Under the pieces are notes generated by a model, which worked only from the letters and a program-made list of their open reading frames with translations, did not search any database and was not told where the DNA came from. Both the position numbers and the translations under genes were made by a program. Source: Fibrobacter sp. UBA1765 (GTDB lineage: Bacteria; Fibrobacterota; Fibrobacteria; Fibrobacterales; Fibrobacteraceae). Taken from it: a stretch of 64,000 nt of DNA. The stretch lies in NCBI GenBank assembly GCA_002314675.1, contig DCGZ01000136.1, positions 1-64,000 on the forward strand. The letters run 5' to 3'. Below, piece by piece: positions 7,556 through 15,250 of this stretch. Position 1 is the stretch's first letter. Each line of letters opens with the position of its first letter.

Positions 7556-8275
7556 TTACTTCCTGGCGATTTTAAATCCTATTCCTATAGAGTAGATTGT
7601 TAAATCGTTTTCTAAGTGATCCTCAATGGCGTCATCAACAATGGCGTCATCAACACTGGCGTGTAGTACGATACCGAGCATGGTGTTTGTGCTTACTCGC
7701 CAAAGTTTTCCAGTTTCTAGTCTAAGGCCAAGGCTTATCTCGTCAAATTCTTCGGCGGCTCCACTCAATACGAGACCTACGGAACCTCCGATGAAAAATC
7801 CGTCAAAAGGAGATTCCGGATCGATTATAGGGAAAAGTGTTGCTCCGGGGCCTGCCAAAAAGCGTGATGATTTGTTTGTCCGTTTGTGTCCCCAGACTGT
7901 CGAGGATTTAATTCCGTTTTCTTTATAAGTCCCGTCAAAGGTTGGTTCAAAGTCGATGTTCCCGTACAGTGCCGCAAATGGTGCTGGTGAAAAACCAAAT
8001 TTAAAACTTGTTGCGGGACCTATGCCAGAATATTCTTTTTCTACGGAATTGAATTTTCCGTAATTGAATTTTCCGTAAAAACTGGAATATGCGGCAGTAA
8101 GGGAAACGTCCATGTAGAATCCATGTCTTCGCGTAGAATATGGAGTCTCGTAAACATTTTCCCCAGTTTCTTGTCTTTCCTGTGCGCACGGATTGTAGAC
8201 TGTGCATAATTTACCTTCCTCCGCAAAGGAAAGTAGTGTAAAAATCAAGATGCAAGCAAGAACTGAGAATTTCAT
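7556..8275 (-). CDS. Predicted outer-membrane beta-barrel protein, unknown function
   Basis: A 239-residue exported protein with a signal peptide ending near LSFAEE, then alternating hydrophobic/polar strands and glycine-aromatic turns, finishing IYSIGIGFKIARK, as in small outer-membrane barrels. Two cysteines follow the signal (LCTVYNPC). Two separate 15-base exact duplications lie in the gene: 7626-7655, giving VDDAI twice, and 8049-8078, giving an NYGKF repeat; both are in frame and probably in loops. It starts 20 bases after the M16 gene with an AAGGAG site, so it is the last gene of that operon. Confidence 0.7.
   Translation of the reverse strand: MKFSVLACILIFTLLSFAEEGKLCTVYNPCAQERQETGENVYETPYSTRRHGFYMDVSLTAAYSSFYGKFNYGKFNSVEKEYSGIGPATSFKFGFSPAPFAALYGNIDFEPTFDGTYKENGIKSSTVWGHKRTNKSSRFLAGPGATLFPIIDPESPFDGFFIGGSVGLVLSGAAEEFDEISLGLRLETGKLWRVSTNTMLGIVLHASVDDAIVDDAIEDHLENDLTIYSIGIGFKIARK
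7626..7655. repeat. In-frame 15-base tandem duplication
   Basis: ATGGCGTCATCAACA occurs twice back to back, and a third partial unit (CTGGCGT) follows. It lies in the C-terminal part of the barrel gene and encodes a repeated VDDAI. Confidence 0.9.
8049..8078. repeat. In-frame 15-base tandem duplication
   Basis: TTGAATTTTCCGTAA occurs twice exactly. It encodes the doubled NYGKF segment near the N-terminal third of the barrel protein. Confidence 0.9.
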
Positions 8276-8294
8276 GCAGAAAACTCCTTGATCC

Positions 8295-9878
8295 TTATGG
8301 CCTCATGTCAAGGGAATCCAGCGGAATGATGGTAACGTTGCCGAGACTTTCTAGGACTGCCTTTGGTGCGACGACGGAAATGGTCATCTTGCTGTAGTCA
8401 AAGTACTTGGCTGTCATTGCCTTTACATCTTCTGCCGTGACTGCATTGATTTCGCGAACGTATTCATCGAAGTGGTCCATCTTTTTGCCGACAAATTCAT
8501 TGTCTGCAAAAGTGCCGGCAGTTTCCTCTGCCGTAGAGAACATGCTTGGCAAGCTTTCGATGAGCGTCTTTTTAGCCAATGCAAGTTCAGCTTCTGTTGG
8601 ACCTTCTGCGGCGAGCTTTTCAATTTCTTGCTTAATCAAGTCAAGGGCCTGTTTGGCACTTTCAATTTTTGTTTGCAAGGCGATAGTCGTGAGTGCGGTG
8701 TCGTTGTAGCTGTTGCCGACTGTGCTATAGATGCTGTAGGCAAGGCCATTGTTGGAACGCACCTGTTCCATGAGTCGTGAAGAGAAACTGCCTCCGCCAA
8801 GAATGAAGCTTGCGACAACAGCCTTGTAATAGTCCGGGTGCGGGCGCTTGATGAATGGCTGGTTTAGGGCTATGTTTGCTTGCGTTACTTCGCGGTCCAC
8901 ACCATAGATTCCTGGCTTGTTCAAAAGGATTGTTGTTTCTGCCGTGTCTAAAGTTTTTGCAGGTTCAACATTCCAGTTCTTGAAATAGTCTGTGAGGAAT
9001 GCAATTACGCTGTCTCGCGGCAAGTCGCCTGCGAACGAGAATACGATTCTGTTCGGTGTGAATTTTCCCGGTGCGAACTTTTGCAAGTCGGCTACAGAAA
9101 CCTTCTTGTATTCTTCTGCGTTTGCGTCCCAGAGACGCGGGGAACTCTGGTAATTAACCTTTGCTTTTAATGCGCCGAGAACTGCGGCCGGAGTGTCAAA
9201 GCGACGTTCGTATGCCGTTACAAAGTTTGCCTTCTGGATTTCGAGCCTTGCGCTGTCAAAAGCGGGCTTTGTGAAAATGTCGCGGGCCATGTTCGCCGTG
9301 CTGTAGAAGTCCCTAGAAAGACTGTTCACGCTAAAATGGCTGGAACGTGTGCCTACGCCACCGCCAATGCCTGCGCTGATGAATTCCAGGGAGTCGTCGA
9401 TTGCCTGTGCGCTCATGACCTTGGAACCACCGTTCTTGAACATTCCCGAAAGAATTTCCTTGGTGGCGATTTCTTCGGCAGATTTTGGAACTGTGTATTC
9501 ACGGAACATTACGCTAAGGCTTGCAAGTGGCAAGGACTTGTCTTCTACGATGTAGCCTGTGATGCTATCTGAAATTACGACGCGGTATGTTTCTGGACGA
9601 GGTACAATGTACTTGAATTCTGGGTATTGAATATCCTGGTACTTTGCTGGGTTCTGCGGCTCGCTAGCATTGTTTAGTACTACGCTATCTTTGGCAACGC
9701 TAATTTCTGGAGCCTGCTTTGTGGCTTCCGTTGTCGGAGTCGTGCTTGCACAACCGCAGAACAATGAAATTAAGAAAATGGAAAATAGGGCGGCAATAAT
9801 TCTCTCGTTTCTCGTCTCTCGTCTTTCGTCTCTCGTCTTTCGTCTCTCGTCTCTCGTCTCTCGTCTTTCGTCTCTCAT
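8295..9878 (-). CDS. M16 peptidase-like lipoprotein, non-catalytic partner
   Basis: A 527-residue pitrilysin-fold protein. It lacks the zinc motif HxxEH but retains the R/Y-type motif NNGLAYSIYS typical of the inactive partner in two-subunit M16 proteases; the partner with HxxEH is encoded just upstream. Its ATG overlaps the partner's stop (TAATG) and GGAGG lies about nine bases before it, so this start is well supported. Residues 1-27 are RDERRET-type heptads encoded by a TCTYTCG DNA repeat; a hydrophobic stretch then leads to FCGC, a weak lipobox. Likely periplasmic or outer-membrane attached. Confidence 0.85.
   Translation of the reverse strand: MRDERRETRDERRKTRDERRETRNERIIAALFSIFLISLFCGCASTTPTTEATKQAPEISVAKDSVVLNNASEPQNPAKYQDIQYPEFKYIVPRPETYRVVISDSITGYIVEDKSLPLASLSVMFREYTVPKSAEEIATKEILSGMFKNGGSKVMSAQAIDDSLEFISAGIGGGVGTRSSHFSVNSLSRDFYSTANMARDIFTKPAFDSARLEIQKANFVTAYERRFDTPAAVLGALKAKVNYQSSPRLWDANAEEYKKVSVADLQKFAPGKFTPNRIVFSFAGDLPRDSVIAFLTDYFKNWNVEPAKTLDTAETTILLNKPGIYGVDREVTQANIALNQPFIKRPHPDYYKAVVASFILGGGSFSSRLMEQVRSNNGLAYSIYSTVGNSYNDTALTTIALQTKIESAKQALDLIKQEIEKLAAEGPTEAELALAKKTLIESLPSMFSTAEETAGTFADNEFVGKKMDHFDEYVREINAVTAEDVKAMTAKYFDYSKMTISVVAPKAVLESLGNVTIIPLDSLDMRP
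9801..9877. repeat. Heptanucleotide repeat TCTYTCG, 11 units, within a coding region
   Basis: Eleven consecutive seven-base units TCTCTCG, TCTTTCG or TTTCTCG occupy exactly 77 bases. Three units make 21 bases, so the minus-strand translation repeats every seven residues (RDERRET/RDERRKT). The same heptamer occurs as short runs in the intergenic islands at 20405 and 60138. Confidence 0.95.
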
Positions 9879-11350
9879 TACTTGCCCTCCTCCGCGTTTT
9901 CATCTTTCAGCAAAATGCCCGTAGTGGATTTTTTCTTTACGAATGTTTTCTTTGCGACAGCTTGTACCTGTTCTGCAGAAACTTCGTCGAGTTTGTCTGC
10001 CCAGTTCAAGAAGATTTTGTAGTCGCCATACATTTCGTACCAGGCAAGCATTGTTGCTACGTTCTCCATGTCACGGAGTGCGCGGACTGTACCCGCATAG
10101 GCCACATTCTTTACCTTTTGAAAATCACGTGTACTCACGGTTTCGTTCTTCAATTTTTCAAGTTCTTCCCAAACAATCTTTTCCACCTTTTCTGGGTCAG
10201 CGTCCGGACGCATCTGAACGGTAACGCTGAATTCAGAAACGTACTTGTTCGGGCTGTTGCTTGCCTTTGCGCTCACTGCGAGTTTTTCTGTTTCTACAAG
10301 TCGCTTGTAGAGCCTGCCAGCCTTGCCGTTCAAAACACCTTCGGCAATGTCGAGTGCGTAGATTTCAGGGTCGCCAACTTCTGGAGTCTTGAATACAACG
10401 GTAAACAAGTTCGGGGCGTCCTTCCTGCGTACAACAAGTCGTTTTTCTCCAGCCTGTTCGGGGTCGCGAATCGTGAGCGTCGGGAACTTTTCGCCAGCAG
10501 GGATTGCATCAAAGTATTTGTGAATCAATTCCATTGTTGCCGTTGTATCAATATCGCCTGCGAGTACAAGAATTGCGTTGCGCGGCTTGTAATACTTGCG
10601 GTAATGTTCTTCGGCCTGTTCGCGAGTCAAGTTTTCGATATCAGATGGCCAACCGATTGTCGGAACACGATACGGGAATGCTTCGTAGATCATGGAATTC
10701 ATGGTCTCGTAAAAACGACCCGTTGGGCGGTCGTCATAGCGCATGCGGCGTTCTTCGCGAACAACGTCACGTTCGAAGTAGAACTCTCTAAGGATTGCGT
10801 TTTGCATGCGGTCGGATTCAAGCCACATGAAAAGTTCAATCTTGTCTTTCGGGAGTGTGACGATGTAGGCTGTCATCAAGTCTGTTGTGAACGCGTTGAG
10901 GCCTGTGCCACCAGCAGCCTGGTAAGCTCCCCAGAGTTCTTCCTTTACAAGAATCTTGCGGTGCTCTTCCATGGTTTCGTCAAATTCCTTGCCGAGCTTT
11001 GCAACGGTGCTTGTATCGCCAGCAAATTTTGCGTCGCGAATCAATGCTTGCAGAGAGTCTTCCTTTGCCATGAATTTGGCGTCTGCAATGCTATCGGTAA
11101 CGCCGACCTTCTTTGTGCCCTTGAATAGTTCATGTTCCAGCAAGTGCGCAAGCCCGGAACCGCCCGGAACTTCGTGTACGGAGCCTGTTACATAGAACAG
11201 GCGACAGCTCACCGTAGGAGCCTGTGCGTTTGGGTGCAAAAGGACTGTCAAGCCGTTGTCAAGGACTTCCTTGTGAACTGGCAAATTGACTGCAAAAACG
11301 TTTGTCGCAAAAATGGCGGCGCATGCGCCAAGCAAATGAGAAATTTTCAT
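9878..11350 (-). CDS. M16 family zinc metallopeptidase (pitrilysin fold)
   Basis: A 490-residue exported peptidase with a signal peptide (MKISHLLGACAAIFATNVFA). The inverted zinc motif HLLEH is at residues 69-73, with a downstream glutamate in the ERDVVREERRMRYDD helix completing the site. It would degrade small proteins or peptides in the periplasm together with the downstream, non-catalytic M16 protein, whose start codon overlaps this stop. Between residues 80 and 130 there is an insertion rich in charged helix relative to short relatives. A TATATTTG box ends four bases before the ATG and no Shine-Dalgarno is visible, suggesting a leaderless mRNA. Confidence 0.9.
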   Translation of the reverse strand: MKISHLLGACAAIFATNVFAVNLPVHKEVLDNGLTVLLHPNAQAPTVSCRLFYVTGSVHEVPGGSGLAHLLEHELFKGTKKVGVTDSIADAKFMAKEDSLQALIRDAKFAGDTSTVAKLGKEFDETMEEHRKILVKEELWGAYQAAGGTGLNAFTTDLMTAYIVTLPKDKIELFMWLESDRMQNAILREFYFERDVVREERRMRYDDRPTGRFYETMNSMIYEAFPYRVPTIGWPSDIENLTREQAEEHYRKYYKPRNAILVLAGDIDTTATMELIHKYFDAIPAGEKFPTLTIRDPEQAGEKRLVVRRKDAPNLFTVVFKTPEVGDPEIYALDIAEGVLNGKAGRLYKRLVETEKLAVSAKASNSPNKYVSEFSVTVQMRPDADPEKVEKIVWEELEKLKNETVSTRDFQKVKNVAYAGTVRALRDMENVATMLAWYEMYGDYKIFLNWADKLDEVSAEQVQAVAKKTFVKKKSTTGILLKDENAEEGK

Positions 11351-11354
11351 GTTT

Positions 11355-11362
11355 CAAATATA
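11355..11362 (-). promoter_or_regulatory. TATATTTG box abutting the M16 start codon
   Basis: TATATTTG on the minus strand ends four bases before the ATG at 11350. If transcription starts the usual few bases downstream of this box, it starts at or next to the A of ATG. Confidence 0.55.
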
Positions 11363-11364
11363 CG

Positions 11365-11386
11365 AAAAAAGCCCCTTGCGGGGCTT
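11365..11386 (-). terminator. Terminator of the T9SS-tailed protein gene
   Basis: On the minus strand AAGCCCC pairs with GGGGCTT around a CGCAA-type loop and is followed by TTTTTT. It separates the gene at 11408-13648 from the M16 operon and touches the latter's promoter box. Confidence 0.9.
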
Positions 11387-11407
11387 GAAAAATTTCTTGT
11401 TTAGGGC

Positions 11408-13648
11408 TTATTTGATTTTAACCTGTTTCGTTAAGGCGCCGTAATGCCTTGTCTTGATTTTTACGAAATACGTTCCGGTTGGCAAGTTGCACATGTCAAT
11501 TTCCTTGATGTAGGAATCCTTGTGCAAAACCACTTGTCCAATGGAATTCAAGATAGAAACACTTTGCAATTCGCTCGGCTGCAGAGCTATGTGAAGAATG
11601 TTGTTCTGCATAAGGAATGCTTTTTCGCTAACAATATTCTGGATTGCCGTAGAAATACTATCCTTTGGCGTTTCTGGAACGGAATCCTTTGTTGTGTCAG
11701 GAACGTATGCCGCGTTGACCGTGTATGTAATCGTATCGCTTAAATCTGCAGAAATCATGTCGAATACGAACGGCTTTGTAAAATCACCTGGTTCAAAGTT
11801 CTTTACGGAGCCAGTTGCGTTTTCTGCGCCCGCGTACATGTAGTAGAGTTTTGCCATGTTGACTTCAACAGGAATGTTGACCTGTACAGTTCTTTCTTCC
11901 TGGTTGATTTCTCCTGGAATGTACCAGGCATTGCCGAGAACTATGTAGAAGTCTCTAAGCGTTGCTACGGAATCTTCCTTTTTGGAGGTAATAGAAACAA
12001 AGATCTTGCGAGAATTGGTGCTGTCTTCTGCATAGACCCTTAAGGTGTTCTTTGCTCCAAGCGTGTAGGAAAAATCGCCAACATTCTTGAACGGTGCATA
12101 CGGATCCTTTGTTGCAAGAATCGGCACTGCAATATCGTTGTTGCGCTTCATGGGGAGCGTGAATAATGTAGTGTCGCTTTTGTCGCGAATGCATGCGATT
12201 GCAGCCTTGTATTCGTTGTCTGGCAAGTAGGCGAATGCTCCAACAACTTCAGAGGTACTCCATGGCTTTTCGCGTGGTACGAATTCAATGGCGTAAATCT
12301 TGGTGTCGTAACCCTTGCTGATTTCAATGGTTCCACCGTAATTGGAGTTTGCCACGAATGTTGCGTTTACTGTAGCCTTGCTGTTTGGCGAAGTGAACCA
12401 TCTTTGAACATGGTAGTTCTTGATGTTGATTTTGTATGGCAAGTCGATAATAACCTTTCCTGTATCTGCGGAAGTTTCCGGGTCCCATACAGTGCGGGCA
12501 TAAATGAATTCGGATTCATAGTTGTTCGTGAGTTCCACATTGTACAGATAGTTGTCTGCAGGAACAGGAACTGGAATTACGTGGTAATAAGATTTATGAA
12601 TAGAATCTTGAGCGGTTACGGTAATGACTAGAGGTTCAGCATCTTTTTGAAGATTGATTGTACCACTTTCAGAAATGGAAATGCTTGCTTCTGCGGAAAC
12701 TTTAGTTGAAAGGCTGAATGTCTTTAGAATGTCTTCTGGTATTTGGTCATAGTGATAGATATAGACCGCACCGGTATCCAGGTTTTCTGCTGGGTGCTCG
12801 ATTCTTATGGAATCAGCACAGAATCTTGTTGTTGCGAAATTTGTTGCACAGGAAGAATCTGCTGCCGTGAGCTTTGAACCTGTTAAAGGCGGCAACTTGT
12901 TAATGACAACGTCGTATGCTGCTGTAGAAATACCATTCAATGCAGTGAATGTAAATGTTACTGGGCCTTTAGAAAAGTCCTGTGCCGTAGATGGCGAGAA
13001 GCTTTTGTACAAGCCTGTAAAGGAGGGTGTTAATGATGTGATGTTTGTTTTATAGGGAACTGTAAGTTCAATTTTCCCGTTTTGCGAACCGGATGGCTGC
13101 GTTACCTTGTAATCACTCATTACGCTAGAACTGATAGCGGTAAAGTTGGTTACGATAGCTTCGTTATTCTTTCCGATAGCAATAGATTTTATAGTGAGAT
13201 TGCATTCTCTAGTTGACGATCCCTGGGCCTGGAATGTAACCTTTGTTTCTGGATAGCTAATGGGAATTACTTGATCACTATTAAAACTTTTGCCTGTTGA
13301 CCAGCCCCACTCAGGGTCATAGGTGTAAATCGCAAGGCTATTGCTACCGCAAGAAGTGGAGTAGGTAACCTTGATGTTTGCTCCTTCAAATTCTTCGTTC
13401 CAGTCGAATTTGTAACCGGTGTTTACTGAAAGACCGTAAGAAAATTTGGTTCCACTTACTGTTGTTGAAATTCCGCCGTTTAGTCCAAGGGACCAAGAGG
13501 CCCATGCACTTGATTGCTTGTCAAAACTTGTTTCAGAGGTGGAGTAGCCGCCACTACTCTGAAAATTCAGGGCGACAGCTGCATTTGAAATGGCTGTTGA
13601 TGCCAAAACTAGGAATGCTAAATTAGCAATCGAAAAAATCTTACCCAT
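11408..13648 (-). CDS. Large secreted protein with T9SS type A C-terminal sorting tail
   Basis: A 746-residue exported protein with a signal peptide (MGKIFSIANLAFLVLASTAISNAA). The N-terminal 150 residues look like a beta-sandwich; Ig/cadherin-like modules follow, e.g. ITSLTPSFTGLYKSFSPST and repeated TDTI-type linkers. The last about 75 residues (ILNSIGQVV, LPTGTYFVKI, KQVKIK) fit the type A sorting domain recognised by the type 9 secretion system. It is therefore probably displayed on the surface or released, perhaps for plant polysaccharide contact, though no catalytic domain is recognised. A GGAG site precedes the start; a terminator follows. Confidence 0.75.
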   Translation of the reverse strand: MGKIFSIANLAFLVLASTAISNAAVALNFQSSGGYSTSETSFDKQSSAWASWSLGLNGGISTTVSGTKFSYGLSVNTGYKFDWNEEFEGANIKVTYSTSCGSNSLAIYTYDPEWGWSTGKSFNSDQVIPISYPETKVTFQAQGSSTRECNLTIKSIAIGKNNEAIVTNFTAISSSVMSDYKVTQPSGSQNGKIELTVPYKTNITSLTPSFTGLYKSFSPSTAQDFSKGPVTFTFTALNGISTAAYDVVINKLPPLTGSKLTAADSSCATNFATTRFCADSIRIEHPAENLDTGAVYIYHYDQIPEDILKTFSLSTKVSAEASISISESGTINLQKDAEPLVITVTAQDSIHKSYYHVIPVPVPADNYLYNVELTNNYESEFIYARTVWDPETSADTGKVIIDLPYKINIKNYHVQRWFTSPNSKATVNATFVANSNYGGTIEISKGYDTKIYAIEFVPREKPWSTSEVVGAFAYLPDNEYKAAIACIRDKSDTTLFTLPMKRNNDIAVPILATKDPYAPFKNVGDFSYTLGAKNTLRVYAEDSTNSRKIFVSITSKKEDSVATLRDFYIVLGNAWYIPGEINQEERTVQVNIPVEVNMAKLYYMYAGAENATGSVKNFEPGDFTKPFVFDMISADLSDTITYTVNAAYVPDTTKDSVPETPKDSISTAIQNIVSEKAFLMQNNILHIALQPSELQSVSILNSIGQVVLHKDSYIKEIDMCNLPTGTYFVKIKTRHYGALTKQVKIK

Positions 13649-13791
13649 GGCAATACTCCAGTTGTTGGGAATTATTTATGTAAATATAAGTAAGATTTTT
13701 ATAACAAGCTTGTTTCCATATCATAAAATCAGTTTTTTTTGAATGGAAAAATTTTCAATTTCGTAAATTTTGAAAAAAGAGGAATTTCTAT

Positions 13792-14262
13792 ATGCGTAAA
13801 ATCAAGAATCCCTGGGCTCACTTGGCTGGCTACAATTGCATTGGTTGTTGTCCTACAAATCCGCTTGGACTTCACATGTGCTTTTTTGAAGATGGCGATG
13901 ACATTGTCTGCGAATGGAAGCCTTCGACCAATCACCAGGGCTGGCTAGACACTTTGCACGGTGGCGTGCAGGGCATGCTCCTTGACGAAATTGCCTCCTG
14001 GGTTCTGTTCCGTAAATTGCAGACAACTGGTGTGACTTCTAAGATGGAAGTGAAATACTTGAAGCCTGTTTCAACTTTAGATGACCACATTACCTTGCGA
14101 GCACGCATTCAAACGCAAAAGCGAAATGTCGTTTTTATTGATGCAGAACTCTACAATGCCGCAGGTGAAAAATGTACGCAGGCAAGCCTGATTTATTTTA
14201 GTGCTGTAAAAAATACAGATAGAGAATCTGCAGCCTTTGTGAGTTGCGAACTTGAGGATTAG
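13792..14262 (+). CDS. Hotdog thioesterase, PaaI/YdiI-like
   Basis: A 156-residue single-hotdog protein. DTLHGGVQGMLLDEIASW contains the HGG loop and the catalytic-type acidic residue on the following helix of the 4HBT/PaaI family; KMEVKYLKP is the second conserved strand. It would hydrolyse an acyl-CoA or aryl-CoA. Several early cysteines (CIGCCP) are an oddity. AGAGGAATTTCTAT precedes the ATG. It is divergent from the secreted-protein gene and converges on the CDF transporter. Confidence 0.82.
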   Translation: MRKIKNPWAHLAGYNCIGCCPTNPLGLHMCFFEDGDDIVCEWKPSTNHQGWLDTLHGGVQGMLLDEIASWVLFRKLQTTGVTSKMEVKYLKPVSTLDDHITLRARIQTQKRNVVFIDAELYNAAGEKCTQASLIYFSAVKNTDRESAAFVSCELED

Positions 14263-14272
14263 TTTTGGAAGA

Positions 14273-15193
14273 TTAATTGCTAGGCTTGTTTTCGCAAGCC
14301 TTTGCCGCGTCGTAAGGATCGATGTGTACTAGAGCATCGACCACGTTTTCGCCGCATTCAATCAAGGCGCGTTCCACAGCTTCTGAAAGGTCGTGCGCCT
14401 CTAAGAGAGTCATGTCGCTTGCGACTACAATATGCAAGTTTACTTGCAAATCGCTCCCGATGTAGCGCGTACGGAATTCGTGAATGCTAATGACTCCTGG
14501 AACGCCGAGTGCGATGGCTTTTAATTTTTCGCAAGTTTCAGGATCTGCGGCTCCATCTGCCACCTGGTGCATGCTAGGCTTGATGATTTCATAGCCGGAG
14601 TGAATGATCAAAAGTCCAACAAGCAGGGCGCCAAGAGAATCAATAAACCACAAGTTTGGAAAGACTATCGAAAGCAGAACCGCTATAACAACAGGAATGG
14701 AACTGAGAGCGTCGCTACGGTGGTGCCATGCGTTTGCTTCAAGAGCCTGGCTTCTTAGTTTGCGACCACAGTTTCGCGTGTAGCGAAATAAGATTTCCTT
14801 GCTTGCTACGGAGAATAAGGCTACAATTGCAGCGATCATTTCTGGGTGCGATTCTTGCCTGTTTATAAGTGCGGTTACTGCATCGTAGTCTAGGAATACG
14901 CCTACGGCAATTACGGCAAGGCCAATGCCGAGCGATATCAAAGTTTCGAAACGTCTATGCCCGTTTGGGTGGTCCGCGTCTGGAGGGGAATTCCAAAAGC
15001 GAGAACCCACTAGAATTGCAGCGTCGGTAATCAGGTCCGAGGCACTGTGGATTGCGTCAGCAACAAGTGCCTGAGAATGACCGAGTATACCGGCAGCAAA
15101 CTTGAACCCCATGAGCCCAAGGTTTACAGCAACGCCGACCCAGGTCACCTTTCGGATTTCTGGGCCGTCATCTTTTTTAGCAATTCGAGTCAT
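14273..15193 (-). CDS. Cation diffusion facilitator (CDF) metal transporter
   Basis: A 306-residue inner-membrane antiporter exporting a divalent metal (Zn, Fe, Mn or Co) against protons. HSASD and HHRSD are the paired HxxxD metal sites on TM2 and TM5; the cytoplasmic C-terminal domain runs from about 210 with HIVVASDMTLLEAHDLSE and HIDPYDA. Metal choice cannot be read with certainty. The start is placed at 15193 (MTRIAKK) because a TATATTTG box ends four bases before it; an upstream in-frame ATG at 15229 would lie upstream of that promoter. Confidence 0.88.
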   Translation of the reverse strand: MTRIAKKDDGPEIRKVTWVGVAVNLGLMGFKFAAGILGHSQALVADAIHSASDLITDAAILVGSRFWNSPPDADHPNGHRRFETLISLGIGLAVIAVGVFLDYDAVTALINRQESHPEMIAAIVALFSVASKEILFRYTRNCGRKLRSQALEANAWHHRSDALSSIPVVIAVLLSIVFPNLWFIDSLGALLVGLLIIHSGYEIIKPSMHQVADGAADPETCEKLKAIALGVPGVISIHEFRTRYIGSDLQVNLHIVVASDMTLLEAHDLSEAVERALIECGENVVDALVHIDPYDAAKACENKPSN

Positions 15194-15197
15194 GCGC

Positions 15198-15205
15198 CAA
15201 ATATA
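15198..15205 (-). promoter_or_regulatory. TATATTTG box abutting the CDF transporter start
   Basis: TATATTTG on the minus strand ends four bases before the ATG at 15193, the same geometry as at 11355. It lies immediately after the terminator of the upstream gene. Confidence 0.55.
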
Positions 15206-15212
15206 GCAAACG

Positions 15213-15241
15213 AAAAACCTCGAACGCAAAGCCCGAGGTTT
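15213..15241 (-). terminator. Terminator of the diguanylate cyclase operon
   Basis: On the minus strand AAACCTCG pairs with CGAGGTTT across an 11-base loop and TTTTT follows. Confidence 0.88.
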
Positions 15242-15250
15242 GTAAAAATC

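Noticed and set aside
8295..8400. Frameshift or decay in the M16 lipoprotein because it lacks HxxEH
   Set aside because: The frame is intact and the R/Y-type motif is kept; a non-catalytic partner is normal in paired M16 systems.
9962..11128. 388-residue plus-strand frame rich in Cys and Phe
   Set aside because: Antisense to the M16 peptidase; its composition is that of a shadow frame and no domain is seen.
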